Shown piece after piece: positions 29,018 through 40,002 of a stretch of DNA of 53,070 nt. The translations under genes and the position numbers were made by a program. The DNA is from Fomitopsis serialis (lineage: Eukaryota; Basidiomycota; Agaricomycetes; Polyporales; Fomitopsidaceae). How positions within the stretch are numbered: position 1 is the stretch's first letter; each line of letters opens with the position of its first letter. The DNA lies in the NCBI RefSeq assembly GCF_022376445.1, contig NW_025955235.1, positions 1-53,070 of the forward strand, given 5' to 3'. Below the pieces are notes generated by a model. The model saw nothing but the letters and a program-made list of their open reading frames with translations, had not been told where the DNA came from and made no database searches.

Positions 29018-30273
29018 CGCAGAACGAGGCGGAGCGAAGCGGGTGCTGGGCACTGTGGAGATAAACCCGCCAAATGACGGTAGAAGAAAAGGGGTGTAAA
29101 CGTTGTCGTCAGCACCGGAACGCGGAAGTGTTATGTGTTTGACCGGGAAAATGGTATTCACCTCGATCGACCGTGACCTCGATCTTCCCCCTCAATGCGA
29201 TGTTCAGGTGTATGGATCGGGTTTGTTCCGAGGCATGCAGGCCCGCAAACGTACTTCGGGAACGTACCACGCAGGACATACGTAGCTAGTGAACAATCCG
29301 TTTCGAATTCAAGCACCTGCACGTCATCAACCACTCAGTAGATGGATCCACTCAGTTAGGAGGAAGCTAGAACATACCGTCCGTCGCCGCTTTATCTGAC
29401 CGACGGCGGCTTGTAGCTTCTGCATCCCGCCCTCCTCGAGAACACCAGTCCTAGCTTTCGCTTGGCGCCGTGTCCACCTCGAAAGTAAGCCGAGACACGG
29501 GGCCAGCTCGCGGCCTCTGCTAAAAGCCTAATCTCGTCCATCGCAGTAAAGGCGTGCAGAACGGCAAGAGGACACTCGCCTGTGTGACGACAAAGCCGTT
29601 AAACATCTCTGCAATAATGACTACCCACTAAGATGACGACGAACCATGCATAACCCTTATGCGAACTCGGGTCCATCGGTCGGACGCCTCGCCTCACGTG
29701 TGGAAATGTAGCGGAGATCTCTGGGCGAGTTGACCTCCAATACGAAGACGGGTCTGTCTTCGAAAACAACCGCGAACACCACAGGAAGTCTGCAGATTCG
29801 CGCGAACGGAGCAAGCAAAGCTGGGGAACGACAGGGAAGACGGTGTCCGGAGAAGCTGCGCGTTCAAAAGCTTGCTATACGATCCAAGGAAGTCGGCGTC
29901 GAACGGATTGGCGGGAACACCTTCGAAGTGGCCCGCCACTTGGGCCGCCAGGCGATTCGGCAACAGGGCATACCGAACACAGGCCGCATGCGCAGAGGAG
30001 AACGGGCGAACGCACGATTAGCACAGAGAATCAGATGTAGTCGTTCATCACATTCGCAAGACAGCGTATGAAGCAGAGTGGGGAGTGTGTCATTTCCGAG
30101 CATGCATGACCGAGAGCAGATTATACGAACGTACTACACAACACGCGACACGAGACGATGAGATGAGAGAGCTATATGCGCAACCGAACACGACGTGGAT
30201 GTGATGATGCTGAGAACCGACATTAAACACTGAGCATGATACTTTTTTCTTCGCTTCCGCGCCCACAGCCCGC
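29018..30273. other. No gene recognised; includes HSP60 3' flank
   Basis: Short frames only. The end (about 30040-30273) should hold the HSP60 3' UTR, since the stop codon is at 30274. Confidence 0.4.
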
Positions 30274-32210
30274 TCAGAAGCCCATGCCTCCCATACCACC
30301 CATGCCGCCCATGCCACCCGCAGGCGGTGCCGGCTTCTCCTCCGGTGCCTCGACGATGCACGCCTCGCTCGTCGTCAGCAGGCTCGCGACACCCGCGGCG
30401 TCGACAAGTGCGGTCCGGACGACCTTGAGCGGGTCGACGATGCCTGCTTTGATCATGTCCACCCACTCACCCTTGCTCGCGTCGTAGCCCCACGCGAACT
30501 TGTCTTCCGCGCCGTACAGCTGCACCATCGTGCCAACAAGCACGGAGCTCTCCTCGCCCGCGTTCTTCAGGATCGTCCGCGCCGGGTGGGACAGCGCCCG
30601 CTTGATGATCGACACGCCCAGGTCCTGATCAAAGTTCGCCGTCGGGATCAGCTTCACGTCCGGCGACGACACCGCCTGCGAACCAGGCGCCTTGCTCGCG
30701 AGCGCGAGGGACGCCTTCAGGAGCGCGACACCACCGCCGGGGAGGATGCCCTCCTCGACAGCTGCGCGCGTCGCGTTGAGCGCATCGTCGTACCGGTCCT
30801 TCTTCTCGCTAACCTCGACCTCGGACGAACCGCCGACCTTGATGACCGCAACACCGCCCGATAGCTTCGCGAGGCGCTCCTGGAGCTTCGTGCGGTCGTA
30901 CTCGCTCGTTGTCGAGTCCGCAATCAGCGCGCGGATCTGCTCGCAGCGTTGCTGGATCGCGTCCTTGGAGCCTTCACCGTTAAGGACGATCGTATCTTCC
31001 TTGGTGATGGTGATCGAGCCGGAAGAGCCGAGCATGTCGGGCGTGAGCTGCTCGAGCTTCATGTCGAGCTCGTTAGTAACGACCTGGCCGCCGGTGAGGA
31101 TAGCAAGGTCGCCGAGGATGGACTTGCGGTTGTCGCCGAAGCCGGGGGCCTTGACGGCACAGACCTGCACCTGGCCACGGAGCTTGTTGACGAGACACGC
31201 GGCGAGGGCCTCACCGTCGACGTCCTCCGCGATGATAAGCAGCGGGCGACGCGCCTGGACAGCAGCCTCGAGGGCCGGAAGGATGTCCTGGAGGCGGCTG
31301 ATCTTAGATTCGCTGAGGAGAACGAGGGGCTTCTCGAAATCGGCCTTCTGGGACTTGACGTCGGTGACGAAGTAAGGAGAGATGAAGCCGCGGTCGAAAC
31401 GCATGCCCTCCGTGATCTCAATCTCGTCGTCGATGGTGCGGCCCTCCTTGACGGTGATAACACCCTCCTTGCCGACCTTCTCCATGGCCTGGGCGATGAG
31501 GTTGCCGACGTGGGCATCGCCGTTAGCGGAGATGGTCGCAACCTGAGCAATCTCGGCGGTGGTGGTGATGGTCTTTGCGTGGGAGGAGAGAAACTCGACG
31601 ACACGGTCGACGGCGGCCTGGGAGCCGCGGCGGAGGTCCATAGGGTTGCACCCAGCGGCGACGTTCTTGACACCCTCCGCATAAATGGCGCGCGCGAGGA
31701 CGGTGGCGGTGGTCGTGCCATCACCAGCCATCTCGTTCGTCTTGGACGCGACGTCCTGGACGAGGCTGCGAGGCGGGGTCAGCGGGACGCTGAGAAGGAA
31801 GGCGCGGAGCCGACTCACCGAGCGCCGAGGTTCTCAAACTTGTCTTTGAGCTGTATCGACTTTGCGACCGTGACACCATCTGCGGGTATGTGAGCACGGG
31901 CACGGTAGAGGCAAGGTAAGGCGACATACCCTTGGTAATCTTCGGGCCGCCGAACGACTGCTCGATGATGACGTTGCGACCTGCAGACGGTGAGCGTGTC
32001 ACTTCCGGCCAGCTGGCGAGGCTACGTACCCTTGGGACCGAGGGTGACGCTGACGGCGTCCGCGAGCACGTCGACGCCCTTGAGAATGCTAGCGCGACCT
32101 TCGTTCGAGAACTTGATCTCCTTGTGCGCGCCGCGAGCCAGCGAAGGCTTGGCCGCCTTTGCGGCGGCGCGGCGGAGCGCAGCAGAGGACGTCTGAGAGA
32201 AGTGGTGCAT
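30274..32210 (-). CDS. HSP60: Mitochondrial chaperonin HSP60 (GroEL type I)
   Basis: Exons on the minus strand: 32210-32030, 31980-31930, 31879-31819, 31765-30274; 594 residues. The start [22 protein letters not shown] gives an Arg/Ala-rich mitochondrial targeting sequence before [13 protein letters not shown]. All chaperonin hallmarks are present: [20 protein letters not shown] (split over exons 1-2), the ATP-site [104 protein letters not shown], and the C-terminal GGM repeat ([14 protein letters not shown]). It forms a ring complex with HSP10 in the mitochondrial matrix and folds imported proteins using ATP. The length matches other fungal HSP60s. It is the only clear housekeeping gene here and appears intact. 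Confidence 0.97.
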
Positions 32211-32328
32211 TGCTTTCCACACGCAGAACGATGAGCAGGGAGGCGGCGGGGACGGGGGCGACAGCGAGCAGGAGGACGGTGAGAGAACGCGGTCGACGTC
32301 GGCCAGCACTTTTTGAGCAATTTGTCAC

Positions 32329-32343
32329 GGAACAGTCTAGAAT
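32329..32343 (-). promoter_or_regulatory. Heat-shock-element-like site upstream of HSP60
   Basis: Three contiguous 5-bp units GGAAC-AGTCT-AGAAT resemble nGAAn-nTTCn-nGAAn with one mismatch in the middle unit. It lies about 120 bp upstream of the start codon, where an Hsf1 site would be expected for a heat-induced chaperonin gene. Confidence 0.45.
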
Positions 32344-33400
32344 CACGCAGTAACGTCCCTCGTCACGTCACGCTCTCGCCACGTCACGCCCGACTCAGGC
32401 CGACGCTCTCACCGACGCCGCTATCCTCGCCGCCTCTGCTCATCGGCGACGACGTCGAGCGCAACGATGTTCACATCTCGTCTTGCTGTGCTCTGCTACT
32501 ACTGCAATACCCCAGCCACCCTGAATCGTGAATGCACTCGGCTGCACTTTCCGCGAAGGGGTCCAAATTGAAGTCAGTCAGTCCGAAGAATGTGCAGCGA
32601 GAGCGTATTGAGGTGGTATGGGCAAGCTATGGATCGAGTCGCTCACCGCGGAAACTTAGTTAGGCAAACCGCAGCTGCTCTTTGTCAACAGAGTAACAGT
32701 CGTCGGAGACGTCCTTACGCTCGCCGACGCCGCGATCTCCAACAATATCATCGCCATAGGGCGGCACCAGTGCGTTTCCCATGCCGTCATACTTTTGTCT
32801 GTCTCGGAGTCGCTATTGCTCGCCGGCTCATAAGATGCTGCACCGCGGTCTGCGGTCTGTCTGTCATGTTCCTTCTCGCTGCGTCTACTGTATCCGTGGA
32901 TGACCATTAAACACTTCGTTCGTCGTATTGCGATATGGTTATTGCGGACGCACGTCGATGTATCGAGCCCCTGCACTTCCGTCGAGACGTTCCGCGCAGG
33001 CGGTGTCAATGATTGTCCTTGCACGGTTCGATCTATCGGTCAAGACGCAAGGTGACTGCTGGACACCTAGGACTTCGTTGCGCTGCATGGACACTTCCTC
33101 TGGAAAACATGACCCCGCCGCGAGCGAAATCGGGGCTGGGATGTCTTGGGACTTTCTACTACGCCCCGACGATCCGGGCTGCAGGATGCAGTCGTGTTCC
33201 GCCGTGCGAAGTTCGTACCGGTACGCCCGAGTACATCTCACTTCGGTAAGTGCATCTGTGCTCGTGTCTACGTTGCGTAGGTCTGGATGGATGCTCGTGT
33301 TGAAGGTCACCATCAACACATTCAAGTCGTAAGAAGTTTGTTCATATTGCGAGTGGACAAGCGACAAAAACACGTCCAAGCACACTGAAAAGCTACCACT
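32344..33400. other. No gene recognised
   Basis: Intergenic DNA upstream of HSP60. Frames on both strands lack recognisable motifs or a convincing splice pattern. Confidence 0.4.
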
Positions 33401-34110
33401 GCGGCCCCCGCCACGTCTCCGCCTTTCTGACCACAGCCCCACTACCTCGGCGCCCCGCCCTCTGTGCCTCTGCGAGGCACCACACGCGTGCCGGGGCCAA
33501 CTTCCCCACATAAGACGACCCCGTAGAAGAGCGCGGCCGTCTGCTCACCTCGTTAGGCCCTCCCCGCCACGCATCACCGTCTCGCCCTACCACGGCCCCG
33601 CTACCTCGCTGCGCCGCCCTCTACTTCCCTCGGACGCACCATACGCGTGCCGAAGTCGACGCACGCACCTATGACGACCCTGCGGAAGAGCGGGGTCATC
33701 TATTCGTGTGCCCCTGCCTTCCCAGTCAGCGCCCGTCAACACGTCCAATGCGCGCCGACGACCTACCGCGCGCGCCAGGCGCCCCCGCACAACAACAGGT
33801 CGTCTGGTCGTGAACTCGGACACTCCCCGCCACGTCACAGCCCTCTTACATTGCCGCGCCGCCCTCTACCGTCTCCGATGCACCAGACAAGGCCGAGCAC
33901 GACGTACGTACACAAGACGACCCCGCATAAGAGTGGGGTCGTCGTTTGATTTGCTAACGGCTTCGCCGCCCACCCCCACCTCCTACCATCTCTTGGACGC
34001 ACGCACTGTGCTCCGAGCAGGCGCAGTGCCTGTCAGATGACCCCGCACAAGAGCGGGTTCGTCTGCTCGTGTCGAACAGCCCGCTCTGCCACGTCACCGC
34101 CGTCCAGCCC
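33401..34110. repeat. Four degenerate GC-rich repeats each ending in a similar hairpin
   Basis: Units of about 120-240 bp share 'ccgccacgtc', 'cgccgccctct' and a terminal inverted repeat of the form GAyGACCCCGCAtAAGAG, then cGGGGTCrTC. Hairpins: about 33514-33541, 33673-33700, 33916-33943 (best: ACGACCCC paired with GGGGTCGT), 34036-34063. No ORF is supported. Confidence 0.55.
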
Positions 34111-35765
34111 TACCGCGGCCGTACGAGGACAGGCTGACTGGTGAATGACGTGGCGAGAGGAGGTGTGAGAGTAGGGGGGACGCGTGGCGACAGGGCGAGC
34201 ATCGCCGAACAACAGGTAGAGATGCTCGAATGCCGGGCGGGCGAGCAAACGCACGGGCGAGAAGCCATGCGGGTTGGATGACAGGCCGGCAAGAAGACAG
34301 CGGGCGAGGAGACGGGCAGTCGAGCGGGGGGACTGAAGATGCAGCGGATGGACGGAATAGCGAGCGGATGGATGGAAGAGTGAGCTCCTCCTCTCGTGCT
34401 TTCGTCTGTCCGCTTTGCTGTCCGTTCGTCTCCTCGCCCTTTACTCCTTCCACCGTTCAGCCTGCTCGCCGTGTCCTCGTTCCGTTCGTGCGTGCGCTTG
34501 CGAGCACATGCCTCTACTCGTCAGCCCGCCGGCGCCGTTATGTGTGCCCACCATATGCCCATTGTGTGAATATGTACATCTGTAGTCTATTCTCGCACAT
34601 TCTTCGTACGTGCCCACCGGCTCGAGTACATAACTGTAGTTCAATTGTATGTACTGTAGGCGTCACCACAACCCGGATGGGGGTGTGACCTGTGACCGAT
34701 TTACACGACCCGGCGGGGCGGCGCACCTGCGCTTCCCACACTATGCCATCAATTAGGCTTGACACATGATAGCATGTGATCGCCCTAGTTAGGCTTCGTC
34801 CACACCGATCGCCTTACACTGCGTTAAACACTGCGTTAAATCTGGGACTTATCAAACGAGTCCCTGGGCCCTCCGGCTATTCCAGGTACGTCCCGTGCGA
34901 GCGCTTGGCCCCTGCTAGCGAGGCAGGGCGCCCGATGCCATCAGGTCCCGTGATGGACGTCCCGTATGGTTCCTCGCCGGATATGGCAGTGCCTCCAGCC
35001 TCGCCACATCACATCAGGAAAAACCGCCCGCAGGGCAGGAGCTCTTAGAATTGATTTGAAGATAGCCAAACCGGTTTGAAGCGGTCAAACCGTTCAAACA
35101 TGACTCAATACAAGTACCCCTGTTTAAAGGTGTCAAAAATATATCAAACCTGTTGCAAGATTGCCTCGTTTGCTTGAATCAAATTGCTATGGTTTGGTCT
35201 TTACTATGAATACATCCATAGCAGTGCTTTCCAGGGGGAACATTTGAGTTTGGTATGATTGAAATGTCTTCAGAGGATTGCCAAAATATGTTTAATGACT
35301 TTCCTGTTCTCTCTCATTTGATTCAAAGCACACGGTTTCAGGGCCGCCGTTCCCTCAGGGTTGTTATTCCTCAATTTATTTACCAGCCCGGATAACGCAC
35401 ATTCATGAATTAGCTGTCATAAATATATCAATTTCGTACATGGGCGTGATGGGCGACGGTACACAGCGGCAATCCTACACGACGGGTATGCGAATGCGGT
35501 GGACATGGATACAACGTGAGGGGGCTGGATATCATTGGAGGGCAGCGGAGAGCGGTACAACAACAGAGAACAATAACGCCAGCGGAGATGATAGGCGTGA
35601 GGATGACGCCAGCGAAGACGATAGGTGTGAGGATGATGCCAGCGAAGACGATGCCAGCAAAGATGAGGAGAGAGGGGAAAGACAGTATCTTACAAGCGAC
35701 CCTCCAACATCAGAGCCCTGTGGATAGCTCAGTCTTGCAACCTACTGATGAGATAACCCACGCAC
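34111..35765. other. No gene; GC-rich then AT-rich intergenic DNA with a short minisatellite
   Basis: About 34111-34700 has no supportable gene. About 35040-35430 is distinctly AT-rich, with runs of 'gtttgaa', 'tcaaac' and 'atatatcaa' and a CGGTTTG/CAAACCG stem near 35072-35091. Around 35587-35665 a tandem repeat of about 36 bp ('gatgacgccagcgaagac' type) encodes an acidic DDASEDD run that is unlikely to be a gene by itself. Confidence 0.4.
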
Positions 35766-36238
35766 CTAGGCCTTATCCTTGGACGCAGCATTGGACGGCC
35801 CAGCCTGAGCGTTGTCGGGAGCACCACCCCTCGACCGCCACCTAGCCTTCACCTTCCCAGCGTTGATGAGAGGGTCTAGGTCCGCATTGGACTTCTCCTC
35901 GCCTTGCCCACTCTGCGAATCCACCCGAAGCCCAGCGAACACCCTGAACGATTGTTAGAAATGTAATCAAATAAAGTCAGCCGCCTACCTGATGTTCTTG
36001 GACAGACTGGCGTTCAGGGACTCCGAGAGGTTTTCCCAGCCCTCGTCATAGTCCTTGTTGTTCGGATTGGCCAACCGACGGATCATCTCCACGCCAGACA
36101 GCAGGCGATCGTACCTATTGAGTATCAGAACTATCCTGTGAGATGACTGTAATATGTGGCCTACGCTGGGGCGTACACCTTCTTCTGGAATTCCACCGTG
36201 TTGTTGTCGTTCATCCACTCGTCCAAGGCCACGAGAAT
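35766..36238 (-). pseudogene. 3' exons of a truncated, unrecognised gene
   Basis: Minus-strand exons 36238-36165, 36114-35989 and 35943-35766 join in phase through good GT-AG introns of about 45-50 bp. They encode LVALDEWMNDNNTVEFQKK, YDRLLSGVEMIRRLANPNNK, ENLSESLNASLSKNIRVF, AGLRVDSQSGQGEEKSNAD and a basic end (KVKARWRSRGG). An acceptor precedes the first exon, but DNA upstream (36246-36345) is simple GGATGGGGTGAG-type repeat with no exon, so the 5' part is lost. This could also be a captured gene fragment. The family is not recognised. Confidence 0.5.
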
Positions 36239-36364
36239 CTGACATTATAGGGGCTTTTTGACCAATCCTTAGGGTGAGGATGGGGTGAGGATGGGTGAGG
36301 AAGGCATTTTCACGTTCTGAGCATTAAACGTCTCACCCTCGTAGCATGAATCTCAGCGTGCATG

Positions 36365-36400
36365 TTACCCGCGTTCGCGCCATGGCGCGACTGCGGATGC
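36365..36400. repeat. 36-bp palindrome, copy 1 (degenerate right arm)
   Basis: Starts TTACCCGCGTTCGCG and is centred on CCATGG. The right arm has drifted (GACTGCGGATG). Confidence 0.6.
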
Positions 36401-36409
36401 GAGGTACTC

Positions 36410-36445
36410 TTACCCGCGTTCGCGTCATGGCGCGAACGCGGGTAA
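36410..36445. repeat. 36-bp palindrome, copy 2 (near perfect)
   Basis: TTACCCGCGTTCGCG pairs with CGCGAACGCGGGTAA around a 6-nt centre, with one register slip at the centre. Confidence 0.75.
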
Positions 36446-36491
36446 CATGCAGTCTCCGTTTGAGTCTGCGACTGCCTTCTGCCAGTCACCC

Positions 36492-36527
36492 TTACCCGCA
36501 ATCGCGCCATGGCGCGATTGCGGATGA
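36492..36527. repeat. 36-bp palindrome, copy 3
   Basis: TTACCCGCAATCGCGCC pairs with GGCGCGATTGCGGATGA (last bases drifted). The arm sequence differs from copy 2 (AAT for GTT), but both arms changed together. Confidence 0.7.
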
Positions 36528-37015
36528 GTCCGCACATCCATTGCCTTGTTTGGCAAGTCCGAGCGCCCGCCCGATCTCAGAGGCACCGACTTGCTCGTGT
36601 GCCCTGGTGCACAGAGGGCATGCATCTGTGGTGTACCACATCATCCATTACACCCTCCGCATGCGGCGTCCATTCCGTGTTGTGCGTCAGTGATGTGCAG
36701 TGACAGGGCAGGCGAGATCACGTCAGCCACCTGCTCAGCCACCGACGGGCGCTCACACGATGTCCTGCCCACAACCACCATCTCCCGCCTCTCCTGCCTC
36801 CTGCCTCCCTCTCTTTTACATCCAGCAAGCCCACCGCGCCCTGGGGTGATGTGCGTACCTGCGTGATGTGCGTACCTGCGCATGAAGACAGCCGACACGG
36901 AGATTGTGTGCGCGTAAGGTAGGTGCACGCAAGATGACCTCTGTGAGTGCGAAACACCGTGGTACGTGGGTTCCTTTTTTATCTCAATCGCAGCCAATGC
37001 TTACTGACTTGTAAG
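36528..37015. other. No gene recognised
   Basis: Short frames only. A TGCGTACCTGCG-type direct repeat sits near 36850-36880. Confidence 0.35.
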
Positions 37016-37241
37016 CTGGTCGAGGCCGCGCGGTGCAAGCGGTGTGTGAATGACGGGCGAGATGAGTGTAGGGTGCCCTTCGCAAAGACGTGCTGTCACC
37101 GCTGTATGAGGAGGAAGGTCAACTGCTCGCTCACGGTAAGTCATGTTGTATTTCTGTCTTTCTCTGTGACGCGCTCACTCGCTACAGGACCAACGAGCCT
37201 CTGAGGCGGTTATGGGGAAATTGGACACATTTTGGACGTAG
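37016..37241 (+). pseudogene. MVG-family remnant: isolated cysteine-domain exon plus tail exon
   Basis: An acceptor-bounded exon of exactly 120 nt (37016-37135), the size of this exon in MVG1, MVG2 and MVG3, encodes ARCKRCVNDGRDECRV, AKTCCHRCMRRKVNCS. This has the six-cysteine spacing C-X2-C-X7-C-X8-C-X2-C-X6-C. A donor GTAAGT follows and a second exon 37188-37241 ends DTFWT-stop. No N-terminal exons are found upstream. It marks the left limit of the MVG region. Confidence 0.6.
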
Positions 37242-37577
37242 GAAAGTCTAGGAAAGTCCCCTACACACAGAAATTACAGGCCATGGCGCAGGAAACGGTG
37301 CACCGGAGTACATATACTCATGGAATAAATGCACATCTTTGGCGCATTAAACACAGAACTTGCATCCTCACTGCAATCGACACTGTTCAAGTTCACTGGC
37401 GCACGGCATACAATGCTCACGGCACTTCTGAGCACGGAACATCTGCCTACGAGTCTTAGAACCCTCAGGGAAGCCTGGAAAAGTACAACAAAGGTAGTGC
37501 ATACGACGGAATACGCACACAATCTACGGGATGACATGCACAGACAGCCCTCCGCTCCGACTGTCAGTAGTGAATTA

Positions 37578-39375
37578 TGCGCCAGTGGTGCACGGTGGCG
37601 GGGCCGTGTCTCTCGCGCAAAAAGAGTACACCGGGCACTGGCATTCACAATAGCGAAGCCTGCGCCAGTGGTGCATGGCGGCCGGGCCGTGTCTTTGTGC
37701 ACGGAAAATGCAGTGCACCAGAATTCTCATTGACACCGCATGCGCCAATGGTGCACGGTGGCCGGGCCGTGTCTCTCGCGCAGAAAGAGTACACCGGGCA
37801 CTGGAATTCTCATTGACACCGCATGCGCCAATGGTGCACGGCGGCCGGGCCATGTCTTTGTGCACGGAAAATGAAGTGCACCAGAATTCACATTGACACC
37901 GCATGCGCCAATGGTGCACGGTGGCCGGGCCGTGTCTCTTGCGCAGAAAAGTTACACCGGGCACTGGCGTTACACAATAGCGAAGCCTGCGCCAGTGGTG
38001 CATGGTGGCCGGGCCGTGTCTTTGTGCACGGACAATGCAGTGCACCAGAATTCTCATTGACACCGCATGCGCCAATGGTGCACGGTGGCCGGGCCGTGTC
38101 TCTCGCGCAGAAAGAGTACACCGGGCACTGGAATTCTCATTGACACCGCATGCGCCAATGGTGCACGGCGGCCGGGCCATGTCTTTGTGCACGGAAAATG
38201 AAGTGCACCAGAATTCACATTGACACCGCATGCGCCAATGGTGCACGGTGGCCGGGCCGTGTCTCTTGCGCAGAAAAGTTACACCGGGCACTGGCGTTAC
38301 ACAATAGCGAAGCCTGCGCCAGTGGTGCATGGTGGCCGGGCCGTGTCTTTGTGCACGGACAATGCAGTGCACCAGAATTCTCATTGACACCGCATGCGCC
38401 AATGGTGCACGGTGGCCGGGCCGTGTCTCTCGCGCAGAAAGAGTACACCGGGCACTTGCATTTTTATTCACACCAATGCGCCAGTGGTGCACGGCGGCGG
38501 GGCCATGTCCGTTGTGCTTTGCAGAGGCTGTCTTGGGCCCTCCTGCTAATGGATCATGCGCCGATGGTGCACGGCGGCGGAGGCACGTCTGTCCGCCATT
38601 ACACTGAACACCAGGGCCTTCCTCTGAGCATGCGCCAGTGGTGCACGGCAACGCGGCCTTCTCCTCACGTAGTACAGACCGGCCGCTTCTGCTCATTATG
38701 CATTCCCCAGTGGTGCACGACAGCGGGGTGCACGACAGCGGGGTGCACGACAGCGGAACATGCGCTCGCGCATATCGGTTGTCTCTGTCCACTACGGCGC
38801 ACCGTGGCCCGGTGTGCGCCAGTGGTGCACGGCAGTGGGCCAGACCCGTTGCGCTCGGGCTCGGCACACACTGCCTTCCCTCGTCCGGTGTGCGCCATCG
38901 GTGCACAGCCCTCCGCAATGTGCCCTCAGCTCGCAGAGGCTGTATCAGGTCCTCCTGCTAACGGAGCATGCGCCGGTGGTGCACTGCGGCGGAGGCACGT
39001 CTTTCCGCTGTTGTACTGGACACCAGGGCACTCCCTGAGCATGCGCCGGTGGTGCACAGCGACGTGGCCATGTCCTCATGCAGTACAGTCCGTCCGCGTC
39101 TGCTCATTAGGCATGCACCAGTGGTGCACAACGGCGGAGCATGCCCCGCCTGCTTCAGTAGTCTACGGTGCACCGTGGCCCGGTGTGCGCCAGTGGTGCA
39201 CGGCGGTGAGCCAGACCTTTGTGCTCGGCTCGGCATAGATGTCCACCTGTCAGGTGTGCGCCAGTGGTGCACGGCAGTGGGCCGAACCCGTTGCGCTCTG
39301 GCTCGGCATCCACTGACTGCCCTCGTCCGGTGTGCGCCACTGGTGCACAGGCCTCCGCAGCGTGCCCTCAGCTCC
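37578..39375. repeat. Tandem array of about 23 units, each led by the palindrome GCGCCANTGGTGCAC
   Basis: Units of 71-84 bp (one of about 110) each begin with GCGCCAnTGGTGCACg (for example at 37579, 37662, 37742, 37825, 37905, 37989, 38069, 38152, 38232, 38316, 38396, 38478, 38558, 38632, 38816, 38892, 38970, 39043, 39115, 39187, 39258, 39334). The palindrome is almost unchanged, while the following 55-68 bp fall into several classes. Units 37662-38316 form a higher-order repeat of 327 bp (80+83+80+84) present more than twice. From 38478 on a second set of spacer classes recurs. Several units contain 'ggccgggccgtgtct'. Long frames cross the array on both strands but are by-products of the repeat. 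Confidence 0.85.
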
Positions 39376-39456
39376 TCGCTACAGTCCCAGCATGATTGCT
39401 TATCGCCTGCTTGGTCCATACATGAGCTCGCGGTAATGCTCCGACGCCTGACAAGA

Positions 39457-39625
39457 ATACATAAAAGGGTGGAAGCCTTCCAATGTGTGTTGCCGGCGAG
39501 AGCGGCCGGCGAGCGAGGTCGGCGGCGCGAGGGCGGGAGCCCTCGCGCCGTCGAGCGAGCCGGACGCTCTCCGCCCGCAACACACATGGATGGCGGACAC
39601 CCTTTATTGGAGGCTTGGCGGGCGG
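39457..39625. repeat. Fold-back element: ~170 bp imperfect inverted repeat
   Basis: Arms of about 80 bp pair around GGGA at 39535-39538. The inner 11 bp are perfect (GGCGCGAGGGC against GCCCTCGCGCC), and outer matches include ATGTGTGTTGC (39484-39494) with GCAACACACAT and AAAGGGTG with CACCCTTT. It lies between the palindrome array and the first complete MVG gene. Confidence 0.7.
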
Positions 39626-40002
39626 ATTAGCTGCATGTCCGACTACCCGTTCATAGACGTGCACTGTGGCCGCAGCTTAGATTCCCGCTGACGGTGCCAG
39701 TCCCACAGGTGCACGAGGTCAACCGATGGAGCACCGGCAACAGAATGTGCACCGGTCTATCACGCCGCAATCCCTCGCTGTATGTAAGAGACGCTGAATG
39801 CGGATGCTACCCCAAAACAAGTCGTGCATGAGGCATGCCTAAACACGGAGTGCACCGGCAGTGCACCACGCGAGAGGGGTGATAACGTGGTCGGCGGAGA
39901 ATGCCGCAGCGCACAAGCGGCCCATGAGGCGGCACGAGGTCAGCCAGTTATACGGTGACGGCTCGCCAGCAACCGCACACTTTCATCCTCCTCCGCTCTA
40001 CT
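39626..40002. promoter_or_regulatory. MVG1 upstream region
   Basis: No gene. It contains GTGCACCGGCAGTGCACC near 39851, a variant of the regional palindrome, about 150 bp before the MVG1 start. 'agttatacgg' near 39947 corresponds to 'agttatatagc' before MVG2 and may be a TATA element. Confidence 0.4.

Noticed and set aside
30949..31893. Open frame of 314 codons on the plus strand opposite HSP60
   Set aside because: It lies fully within the HSP60 coding exons and reflects GC-rich codon use on the other strand; the HSP60 reading has every family motif.
35440..35727. Acidic 95-codon frame (DDASEDD repeats)
   Set aside because: It is mostly translation of a 36-bp minisatellite, with no splice signals or second copy to support a gene.
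37575..38918. Open frame of about 447 codons on the minus strand across the palindrome array (and 362 codons on plus, 38150-39238)
   Set aside because: The 327-bp higher-order repeat is a multiple of three, so frames stay open by default on both strands; the products are only repeat translations.
37578..39375. CRISPR array
   Set aside because: The repeat-spacer look is superficial: the genome is fungal, repeats are only 15-17 bp, spacers recur in blocks and no cas genes are present. It is a satellite-like array.
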